Source of the DNA: Clostridiaceae bacterium | GTDB lineage: Bacteria; Bacillota; Clostridia; Oscillospirales; QAMX01 | Direction: 5' to 3' | Length of the DNA stretch: 19,126 bases | Assembly: GCA_016297585.1 (NCBI GenBank) | Contig: JAEDGJ010000031.1 | Span: 1 to 19,126, forward strand | In this document: piece after piece, positions 1-5,452 of the stretch | Numbering within the stretch: the first letter of the stretch is position 1 | Layout: each line of letters starts with the position of its first letter | Program-made: the position numbers and the translations under genes | The notes under the pieces: model-generated | What the model saw: the letters and a program-made list of their open reading frames with translations, nothing else | Database searches by the model: none | Told to the model about the DNA's origin: nothing

Positions 1-17
1 AGGTAACAGTAATACTA

Positions 18-332
18 TTATTGGCATATCGCGGCATCCTCCGGCATGCCGTCGGATGCGTCCGCATCGCTGCCCCAGCGTTGTCTGGCCGCCGCCCGCG
101 CGCGTTCCCGGCGTTCGTAGTAGCGCCGCGCGTCGCGGTCGATCATCGGGATATACCCGAGAAGGATCAGCTCCACGACCCGCGGCAGCGAGCCGTAGGC
201 GCCGGTCATGCTGTACTCGAGGATCGCGCGGAACAGCTCGCCGCACTCCGAGGGCGAGAGCATGTCGAGCTGCGGATAGAGCGTGTGGTAGAGCATCACG
301 CCGGGCTTATCGGTCTGGATTTCGTTTGCCAT
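18..332 (-). CDS. Small DUF6291-like protein
   Basis: This 104-residue protein has no function I can assign. Its N-terminal part (about residues 10-80: KPGVMLYHTLYPQLDML, then an FRAILEY-type helix, then a hydrophobic stretch, then an IDRDARRYYERR basic helix) resembles small Firmicutes proteins annotated as DUF6291. Those are often found near phage replication genes, but no phage gene is visible here. The tail is Arg/Ala-rich and ends in an acidic segment. The start is supported by an AAGGAGG Shine-Dalgarno at 343-349 on the minus strand. The gene is transcribed divergently from the creatininase-family gene. It could be a remnant of a mobile element or a stand-alone gene. The family call rests on recalled sequence resemblance only. 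Confidence 0.65.
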   Translation of the reverse strand: MANEIQTDKPGVMLYHTLYPQLDMLSPSECGELFRAILEYSMTGAYGSLPRVVELILLGYIPMIDRDARRYYERRERARAAARQRWGSDADASDGMPEDAAICQ

Positions 333-370
333 GAGAAGAGTTCCTCCTTCGTTTTATTTTGGCTGTTTTC

Positions 371-379
371 AGTATACCA
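371..379 (-). promoter_or_regulatory. Candidate extended -10 promoter for the DUF6291-like gene
   Basis: On the minus strand the sequence reads TGGTATACT, an extended -10 element (TGN plus TATACT). No good -35 box lies at the proper distance, which is tolerated by extended -10 promoters. Transcription would start near 364, giving a leader of about 30 nt that includes the Shine-Dalgarno at 343-349. No convincing promoter for the divergent + strand gene at 510 was found in 333-509. Confidence 0.4.
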
Positions 380-509
380 CACGGGGCTCATGCGCGTCGC
401 CCCGGGTTTGTCCGCGATTTGTCCCGCAAAATTCCCCTGAAACATCCCCATTTTCCGGGCACGAAAAGGGGAGAAAACGGGGGAGCCGAACAAAAAGGAG
501 TACGTTTTT

Positions 510-1247
510 ATGCGTTTGGAATATCTGATGCAAAACGACTTGCCCGCGATCAAGGAGAAAAAGATCCCGGTCGTCATCCCGATCGGCACGATGGAGTACC
601 ACGGCCCCCACTGCGCGCTCGGGTGCGACACGATGGTCTGCCAGGGCGTGCTCGAGGAGCTGGAGAAGCGGCACGAGATCGTCATCGCCCCGCCGGTCTG
701 GTACGGCGTCGCGAGCTATGCCGTCGGCGGCCCCGAAAACGGCACCGTGCAGATCGACGTGGACGTCTACGAGAACTACATCTACCACATCCTCAAGTCG
801 ATGCTCTACGGCGGCTTCAAGAAGATCTTCCTGCTGATCCACCACCAGTTCGAGGAAGGCAGCCTGATGCCGATGACGCTCGCGTGCATGAAGGCGGGCA
901 AGAAGGTCACGATGGAGTACATGGAGGAGACGCGCGGCCGCGGCTGGTGGGGCTCCAACGACATGGCGGGCTACTACGACAACCTCTCCGACCCCTCGGA
1001 GAACCCCTTCAACTGGATCCGCGTCCTGCCCGCGATGGCGCCGTCCGTCCAGCACGCGACGGGCTACGACCATGCCGGCAAGTTCGAGTCCTCGATCCTC
1101 AAGGCGCTCTATCCCGACGCCGTGAAGCTCGAGCGCATCCCGGAGTCCGACGCGTGGTTCATCCAGAGCGCGCGCGAGGCGTCCGTCGAGCTCGGCGCGA
1201 AGATGGTCAAGCTCTCCGTCGACGAGCTGGAAAAGATCATCGTGTAA
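510..1247 (+). CDS. Creatininase-family metal-dependent amidohydrolase
   Basis: This 245-residue cytoplasmic protein belongs to the creatininase (MftE/ArfB-like) family of metal-dependent amide hydrolases; the substrate cannot be inferred. The N-terminal metal motif is clear: PIGTMEYHGPHCALGCD at residues 24-40 gives ligands E29, H31 and D40. The C-terminal HAGKFESS (188-195) matches the family HAG.xE(T/S)S signature. The central motif, usually NGH.xN, is here IHHQFEEGS (110-118). E115 could match the creatininase glutamate ligand, but the usual ligand histidine aligns with Q113 unless H112 takes its place. Start: ATG with AAGGAG at 495-500. A strong terminator follows at 1271-1301, so it is probably a single-gene unit unrelated to the ribosomal operon. 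Confidence 0.88.
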   Translation: MRLEYLMQNDLPAIKEKKIPVVIPIGTMEYHGPHCALGCDTMVCQGVLEELEKRHEIVIAPPVWYGVASYAVGGPENGTVQIDVDVYENYIYHILKSMLYGGFKKIFLLIHHQFEEGSLMPMTLACMKAGKKVTMEYMEETRGRGWWGSNDMAGYYDNLSDPSENPFNWIRVLPAMAPSVQHATGYDHAGKFESSILKALYPDAVKLERIPESDAWFIQSAREASVELGAKMVKLSVDELEKIIV

Positions 1248-1270
1248 GTCCCGGCGTGGGGCTGAGTTTT

Positions 1271-1301
1271 GGGGGGACGCATGGCGCGTCCTCCCTTTTT
1301 T
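1271..1301 (+). terminator. Rho-independent terminator of the creatininase-family gene
   Basis: A 10-bp stem (GGGGGGACGC at 1271-1280 with GCGTCCTCCC at 1286-1295, one G-U wobble) closes a 5-nt loop and is followed by six T (1296-1301). It sits 24 nt after the stop codon and insulates the ribosomal superoperon from upstream transcription. The stretch 1302-1398 holds nothing recognisable beyond AT-rich sequence just ahead of the promoter. Confidence 0.93.
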
Positions 1302-1398
1302 CGGGCGTTTTGGAAGATCGTGCGCGAGGAATGGCAAAATCACGGACAAAAGGCGCCGGAAACGGGCGGATTTGTAGAGAATTTTCTTGCGAAAACCC

Positions 1399-1427
1399 TT
1401 GACAAACGAAGAAAAATCGTGTAAACT
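1399..1427 (+). promoter_or_regulatory. Main sigma-A promoter of the S10-spc-alpha superoperon
   Basis: A perfect -35 box TTGACA (1399-1404) and a near-consensus -10 box TAAACT (1422-1427) are separated by the optimal 17 bp. The sequence just upstream (about 1380-1398) is A/T-rich and may act as an UP element. Transcription should start near 1434. It is the only promoter of this quality in the window, so it probably drives the whole cluster starting with rpsJ, about 500 nt downstream. Confidence 0.88.
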
Positions 1428-1434
1428 AAGTAGG

Positions 1435-1931
1435 CTTGCGTGGGGAGAACCATGCAGGTACGCGACAAAATTGCAGATTGCGCCGCTCTCCGAAGCACAA
1501 GGGGACGGGGGGAACTGCAATGGAGCCTGTCCGCGCATCCGCCGCGAAAACGGCCGGATGAGGATGCCGGGCGGACCCGGGAGCCGCGAATTGTTCGTGT
1601 GAACACCCGCGAAAACGGGCGTTCCTCCACGGTGGAAAAACAACCGGATGAAGGCAATGGCTGCCCCCGCAGCCGCTGCGAAAGCGCCAACCGGACGGAC
1701 GCGAGGTCTGTCAAGGGGTGCGCAAAGTCCGGGTTATTTTTTGCCTGTGACCCTGAACGCACGGGAGAGTTTGCAAATGACCTTCCGCGCGGGACGGGAA
1801 AAGGAGAGACTCCCGAACCCCGGACAAAGACCCCCGAAAAGGACGGCAAAAACGAAACAGGGGACGCACGTCAAACCCCGCGCCGCCCTTGGCAATGAGG
1901 GAAAAACCGTTCGTGCAAAGGAAGAAACACT
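1435..1931 (+). promoter_or_regulatory. Long structured 5' leader upstream of rpsJ, family not recognised
   Basis: About 497 nt separate the promoter from rpsJ with no credible gene between. Pairings visible by eye: ATTGCAG/CTGCAAT (1470-1476 with 1515-1521); CATCCGCCG with CGG-C-CGGATG (1536-1544 with 1551-1560); GAAC..CCCG with CGGG..GTTC (1601-1624); GGCTGC/GCAGCC with loop CCCC (1659-1674); CGCT/AGCG (1674-1686). The 1536-1560 and 1601-1624 hairpins share the same 12-mer CCGCGAAAACGG. An internal terminator-like hairpin ends at 1742. From 1743 to 1931 the sequence is purine-rich with weaker pairing (for example CGGGA 1795-1799 with TCCCG 1811-1815). By analogy with known ribosomal protein leaders it could be an attenuator or autoregulatory site, or it could release a small RNA. 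Function is inference. Confidence 0.55.
1689..1742 (+). terminator. Internal terminator-like hairpin in the rpsJ leader
   Basis: AACCGGAC (1689-1696) can pair with GTCCGGGTT (1727-1735, one bulged G), followed by A and six T (1737-1742). The 30-nt loop holds only a small inner stem, so termination may be partial. The 5' arm octamer CAACCGGA occurs twice (1641-1648 and 1688-1695), so the 3' arm has two possible partners, an arrangement suited to a conditional switch. Confidence 0.42.
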
Positions 1932-2237
1932 ATGGAAAAGATGAGAATCCGTCTGAAAGCGTACGATCATCAGCTGATCGACCAGACCGCCAAGCGCATC
2001 GTCGAAGCCGCGCAGCGCACCGGCTCGAAAGTCTCCGGCCCGATCCCGCTCCCGACGAAGACCGAGATCGTGACCATCCTCCGCGCCGTTCATAAGTACA
2101 AGGATTCCCGTGAGCAGTTCGAGCGCCGCACCCACAAGCGCCTGATCGACATCGAAGCGCCGTCCGGCAAGACCGTCGACGCGATGATGAACCTCGACCT
2201 GCCGGCGGGCGTCGAGATCGAGATCAAGATGGTGTAA
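1932..2237 (+). CDS. rpsJ: 30S ribosomal protein S10 (also transcription factor NusE)
   Basis: S10 sits in the 30S head. Outside the ribosome it serves as NusE, pairing with NusB in antitermination and contacting NusG to couple transcription with translation. The 101-residue length is normal. Family hallmarks are IRLKAYDHQ (residues 5-14), GPIPLPTK (36-43) and RTHKRLIDI (66-74); residues between about 45 and 65 form the long loop that inserts into the head. The ATG at 1932 follows AAAGGAAG at 1917-1924. A second in-frame ATG at 1941 (MRIRLKAY) would also give a plausible S10, but its spacing to the same Shine-Dalgarno is longer. It is the first gene of the superoperon, behind the long leader. 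Confidence 0.97.
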   Translation: MEKMRIRLKAYDHQLIDQTAKRIVEAAQRTGSKVSGPIPLPTKTEIVTILRAVHKYKDSREQFERRTHKRLIDIEAPSGKTVDAMMNLDLPAGVEIEIKMV

Positions 2238-2298
2238 CGAAACGGGTAAAAGTTCCACGGTTTGCCCGGATCGTCATCTATAAAGGTCATGTTGGCGG

Positions 2299-2335
2299 CA
2301 AAACCCCGTCAACCAATAACCGGGAAACGGTTTTT
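2299..2335 (+). promoter_or_regulatory. Hairpin with T-tract in the rpsJ-rplC gap
   Basis: The 132-nt gap before rplC is the longest inside the S10 part of the cluster. AACCG (2318-2322) pairs with CGGTT (2328-2332) around loop GGAAA, followed by three more T. A competing pairing uses AAAACCCCGT (2300-2309) with ACGGTTTT (2327-2334). The stems are short, so this may be a weak attenuator, a processing site or nothing. Confidence 0.3.
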
Positions 2336-2369
2336 AGATGCGGCCGCTTCCCAAGGAGGAAAACAATTC

Positions 2370-3005
2370 ATGAAGAAAGCAATCATCGGCAGAAAAGTCG
2401 GTATGACGCAGATCTTCGACGCGGATGGCAAGGTCATCCCCGTGACCGTCATCCAGGCCGGCCCCTGCGTCGTCGTCCAGAAGAAGACCGCGGCGTCCGA
2501 CGGATATGACTCCGTCCAGCTCGGTTACGACGAAGTCGCCGAAAAGAAGCTGAACAAGCCCGAAAACGGCCACATCAAGAAGGCCGGCGTCGCCCCGCAG
2601 AAGGTCCTGCACGAGTTCAGACTCGAAGACGCCGCTTCGATGAACGTCGGCGACGTTGTGCGCGCGTCCGTGTTCGCCCCCGGCGACTGCGTGGACGTTG
2701 TCGGCACGACGAAGGGCCACGGTTACTCCGGCGTCGTGAAGCGCTGGAATCAGGCCGTGCAGTGCCACACCCACGGCGTCGGCCCGGTGCACCGCTCCGT
2801 CGGCTCCATGGGCGCGAATACCGACCCGTCCCGCGTCATGCCCGGCAAGCATATGCCCGGTCAGTACGGCGTGGAGCAGGTAACCATCCAGAATCTTGAC
2901 GTTGTGAAGGTAGACGACGAGCTGAACGTGATCTGCGTCAGAGGCGCGGTCCCGGGCCCCCGCGGCGGCATCGTCTATATCAAGAACACCGTCAAGAACA
3001 AATAA
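2370..3005 (+). CDS. rplC: 50S ribosomal protein L3
   Basis: L3 is an early 23S rRNA-binding protein whose central loop reaches towards the peptidyl transferase centre. The 211-residue length is standard. Visible hallmarks: GRKVGMTQIF (7-16), VGTTKGHGYSGVVKRW (111-126), THG (134-136), GSMGA (145-149) and RGAVPGPRGG (191-200). The stretch WNQAVQCHTHG replaces the more usual G(F/H).R....THG motif, so the loop near the active site is divergent. I chose ATG 2370 because AAGGAGGA lies at 2353-2360 and the protein then begins MKKAIIGRK as in the family; the frame is open further upstream (from 2262) but codes for nothing L3-like there. Confidence 0.97.
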   Translation: MKKAIIGRKVGMTQIFDADGKVIPVTVIQAGPCVVVQKKTAASDGYDSVQLGYDEVAEKKLNKPENGHIKKAGVAPQKVLHEFRLEDAASMNVGDVVRASVFAPGDCVDVVGTTKGHGYSGVVKRWNQAVQCHTHGVGPVHRSVGSMGANTDPSRVMPGKHMPGQYGVEQVTIQNLDVVKVDDELNVICVRGAVPGPRGGIVYIKNTVKNK

Positions 3006-3031
3006 GAAAGACGTAAAGGAGGAAACAGATT

Positions 3032-3658
3032 ATGCCTAAGGCACAGCTTTACAACATGGCCGGCGAGAAGCTCGGCGAAATGGAGCTTCCTTCCAGCGTC
3101 TTTGGAATCGAGCCGAACGGCGTCGCGATGCACGCGGCGGTCAAGCAGCACCTTGCGAATCTTCGTCAGGGCACGCAGAGCACCCTCACCCGCGCCGAGG
3201 TCTCCGGCGGCGGCCGCAAGCCGTGGCGTCAGAAGGGCACCGGCCGCGCCCGTCAGGGCTCGACCCGCGCGCCGCAGTGGACGCACGGCGGCGTCGTGTT
3301 CGCGCCGAAGCCCCGCGACTACAGCTTCTCGCTCAACCGCAAGTACAAGAGACTCGCGCTCCTGTCCGCGCTTTCCGATAAGGCCGCGTCCGGCGACGTG
3401 ATCGTCATCGATCGCCTCGACTGCGCGGAAATCAAGACGAAGCCCTTTGCGAAGTTCCTCGCCGCCGTCGGCGCCGACAAGAAGGCCTACGTCGTTACCC
3501 CCGAGACCCGCCGCAACGTCGTTCTCTCCGCGAGAAACATTCCGGGCGTCCGCACCCAGCTTGCGAACCTCGTGAACACCTATGACATTCTCGACAGCGG
3601 AAAGCTCGTCATCGACCGCGACGCCGTCTCGAAGCTCGAGGAGGTATTCGGCAAATGA
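3032..3658 (+). CDS. rplD: 50S ribosomal protein L4
   Basis: L4 binds 23S rRNA domain I early in assembly, and its extended loop lines the peptide exit tunnel near the macrolide site. In gammaproteobacteria L4 also represses this operon, but no sign of that mechanism can be read here. The 208-residue protein shows the basic Gly-rich loop at about residues 58-98 (SGGGRKPWRQKGTGRARQ, then RAPQWTHGGVVF) and a C-terminal Rossmann-like domain with NIPGV and LVNTYDIL. Shine-Dalgarno AAGGAGG is at 3016-3022. The last four bases overlap the rplW start (ATGA), so translation of the two is probably coupled. Confidence 0.97.
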   Translation: MPKAQLYNMAGEKLGEMELPSSVFGIEPNGVAMHAAVKQHLANLRQGTQSTLTRAEVSGGGRKPWRQKGTGRARQGSTRAPQWTHGGVVFAPKPRDYSFSLNRKYKRLALLSALSDKAASGDVIVIDRLDCAEIKTKPFAKFLAAVGADKKAYVVTPETRRNVVLSARNIPGVRTQLANLVNTYDILDSGKLVIDRDAVSKLEEVFGK

Positions 3659-3948
3659 AAACTGTTTATGACGTCATTAAGAAGCCGATCGTGACCGAAC
3701 GCTCCATGGAAGACGCGCGCGCGCGCCGCTACACCTTCGCCGTCGCCAAGACCGCGAACAAGGTCGAGATCCGCGAGGCCGTTGAGAAGATCTTCGGCGT
3801 GGATGTCGAGAGCGTCAACACGATGAACTACGACGGCAAGGAAAAGCGCATGGGCGCGACCTCCGGCACCCGCCCGGCGTGGAAAAAGGCCATCGTGACC
3901 GTGACCGAAAAGTCGAAGACGATTGAGTTCTTCGAGAGCATGATTTGA
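3655..3948 (+). CDS. rplW: 50S ribosomal protein L23
   Basis: L23 lies at the rim of the exit tunnel and is the docking site for trigger factor and the signal recognition particle. The 97-residue length is normal for bacteria. Recognisable segments are KKPIVTERS (9-17), the trigger-factor contact region, then GVDVESVNTMNYDGKEKR (48-65) and a basic loop with TSGTRPAWKKAIVTV (69-83). The start overlaps the rplD stop by 4 nt. The GAGGAGG needed for initiation lies inside the rplD 3' end (about 3640-3646). The 18-nt gap to rplB carries the next ribosome-binding site. Confidence 0.96.
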   Translation: MKTVYDVIKKPIVTERSMEDARARRYTFAVAKTANKVEIREAVEKIFGVDVESVNTMNYDGKEKRMGATSGTRPAWKKAIVTVTEKSKTIEFFESMI

Positions 3949-3966
3949 GCAGAGGAGTGAGCAACA

Positions 3967-4800
3967 ATGCCGATTAAAACTTTTAAGCCGACAACTCCGT
4001 CTCTGCGTCATATGACCGTCGTCTACGATGCCGAGCTGACGAAGAAGGCTCCGGAAAAGTCCCTGCTCGAGCCGATGAAGAAGCACGCGGGACGCAACAG
4101 CTACGGCCGCATCACCGTCCGTCATCACGGCGGCGGCGAACGCAGAAAGTACCGCATTATCGATTTCAAGCGCGACAAGCTCGACATGGAAGCGAGCGTC
4201 CTCGCGATCGAATACGACCCCAACCGCTCCGCGAATATCGCGCTGCTGGAGTACGCGGACGGCGAGCGCCGCTATATCCTCGCTCCCGTCGGCATGAAGT
4301 CCGGCGACCGCGTGGTTTCCGCCGCCGCGGCTGATATCAAGCCCGGCAACGCGATGCAGATCGCGAACGTCCCGGTCGGTACGTTCATCCACAACGTGGA
4401 GCTGTACCCCGGCCGCGGCGCGCAGCTCGTCCGTGCCGCCGGCGCCGCCGCCCAGCTGATGGCCAAGGAGGGCAATTACGCCCAGGTCCGTCTGCCGTCC
4501 GGCGAAGTCCGCCTGATCCCGATGTCCTGCCGCGTCACCATCGGCCAGATCGGCAACCTCGATCACGAAAATGAGCAGCTCGGTAAGGCCGGCCGCGTTC
4601 GCCATATGGGCGTTCGTCCGACCGTCCGCGGTTCCGTTATGAACCCGGTGGATCACCCCCACGGCGGCGGTGAAGGCAAGTCCCCGATCGGCCATCCCGG
4701 CCCGGTCACCCCGTGGGGCAAGCCCGCGCTCGGTTACAAGACCCGCAACAAGAACCACCGCACCGATAAGTTCATCGTGAAACGCCGCGGAAGCAAGTAA
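3967..4800 (+). CDS. rplB: 50S ribosomal protein L2
   Basis: L2 is one of the most conserved ribosomal proteins and is needed for subunit association and peptidyl transferase assembly. The 277-residue length is typical. The N-terminal OB fold shows KKHAGRNSYGRITVRHHGGG (38-57), the SH3-like middle contains GNAMQIANVPVGT, and the C-terminal signature VMNPVDHPHGGGEGKSP (224-240) includes the conserved histidine (H230). The basic tail RNKNHRTDKFIVKRRGSK is normal. GAGGAGTGA at 3952-3960 supports ATG 3967. The gap to rpsS is only 12 nt. Confidence 0.98.
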   Translation: MPIKTFKPTTPSLRHMTVVYDAELTKKAPEKSLLEPMKKHAGRNSYGRITVRHHGGGERRKYRIIDFKRDKLDMEASVLAIEYDPNRSANIALLEYADGERRYILAPVGMKSGDRVVSAAAADIKPGNAMQIANVPVGTFIHNVELYPGRGAQLVRAAGAAAQLMAKEGNYAQVRLPSGEVRLIPMSCRVTIGQIGNLDHENEQLGKAGRVRHMGVRPTVRGSVMNPVDHPHGGGEGKSPIGHPGPVTPWGKPALGYKTRNKNHRTDKFIVKRRGSK

Positions 4801-4812
4801 GGAGGTCACACC

Positions 4813-5094
4813 ATGGCAAGAAGCGTTAAGAAGGGCCCGTTCGTGGCTCCCGAACTCTACAAGCGCGTAGAGGAACTGAACAAAACCGGCGAAAAACACG
4901 TGCTTAAGACCTGGTCCCGCGCCTCCACGATCTTCCCGTCGTTTGTCGGCCATACGATCGCCGTCCATGACGGCCGCAAGCATGTGCCGGTGTATATCAC
5001 CGAGGATATGGTCGGCCACAAGCTCGGCGAATTCGCGCCCACCCGTACCTTCCGCGGCCATGCCGGCGCGAAGACTACGGCGGCGGCCAAGTAA
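4813..5094 (+). CDS. rpsS: 30S ribosomal protein S19
   Basis: S19 forms a head complex with S13 that contacts the A-site tRNA. The protein has 93 residues, as expected. It begins MARSVKKGPFV and carries the family signature within residues 53-77 (DGRKHVPVYITEDMVGHKLG, then EFAPT) followed by RTFRGHAG. The Ala/Lys-rich tail is ordinary. The Shine-Dalgarno AAGGAGGTCA overlaps the rplB stop codon, implying tight coupling with L2 translation. Confidence 0.97.
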   Translation: MARSVKKGPFVAPELYKRVEELNKTGEKHVLKTWSRASTIFPSFVGHTIAVHDGRKHVPVYITEDMVGHKLGEFAPTRTFRGHAGAKTTAAAK

Positions 5095-5107
5095 TAGGAG
5101 GATCAAA

Positions 5108-5452
5108 ATGGATAAAGCATACGCTTATTTGAGACATGCGCGCATCTCGCCGCGTAAGGTCAAGATCGTCTGCACCCTCATCCGCGGCAAGGACGTCTCC
5201 GAAGCCGCCGCCATTCTCTCTCATACCCCGAAGGCCGCCTCCGAGCTTCTTCTCAAGCTCTTAAAGAGCGCGCTCGCCAACGCCGAGAACAATTTCGAGA
5301 TGGATGTCAACAAGCTCTACGTCGCCGACGTCTACAGCTGCCCCGGCCCGACGCTCAAGCGCGTTCAGGCCCGCGCCCGCGGCTCCGCGTCCCGTATCTT
5401 GAAGCGCACCTCTCACATCACCCTCGCGGTCGCCGAAAGGGAGGAAAAGTAA
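5108..5452 (+). CDS. rplV: 50S ribosomal protein L22
   Basis: L22 contacts all 23S domains and its long beta-hairpin lines the exit tunnel opposite L4. The 114-residue product has the usual RHARISPRKVKIV (9-21) start, the NAENN segment (58-62) and the extended hairpin PTLKRVQARARGSASRILKR (81-100) followed by TSHITLAV. TAGGAGGA at 5096-5103 points to ATG 5108. The frame is open further upstream within rpsS but without family residues. The stop overlaps the rpsC start by one base (TAATG). Confidence 0.97.
   Translation: MDKAYAYLRHARISPRKVKIVCTLIRGKDVSEAAAILSHTPKAASELLLKLLKSALANAENNFEMDVNKLYVADVYSCPGPTLKRVQARARGSASRILKRTSHITLAVAEREEK

Noticed and set aside
369..1643. Large minus-strand open frames such as 369-1643, 3580-5106, 11708-13138 and 14562-15986
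   Set aside because: They lie antisense to clear genes, have Ala/Arg/Asp-rich low-complexity translations typical of GC-rich shadow frames, and lack family motifs.
1655..1690. Cobalamin-riboswitch-like string GCTGCCCCCGCAGC in the rpsJ leader
   Set aside because: It is a self-complementary hairpin, the other conserved cobalamin boxes are absent, and the downstream gene is S10, which is not a B12 regulon gene.
1435..1931. T-box, RNase P or tmRNA in the leader
   Set aside because: No T-box GGUGG/UGG bulge sequence, no RNase P core beyond a chance AAAGTCCGGG, and no tmRNA ends were found.
1440..1944. Small open frames inside the rpsJ leader (1440-1898, 1648-1944)
   Set aside because: They lack good ribosome-binding sites, have Arg/Pro-rich compositions, and overlap the paired RNA structure; the 1648 frame runs into rpsJ out of frame.
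2262..2369. Upstream in-frame start for rplC
   Set aside because: The extra 36 residues are not L3-like and the AAGGAGGA site is positioned for ATG 2370.
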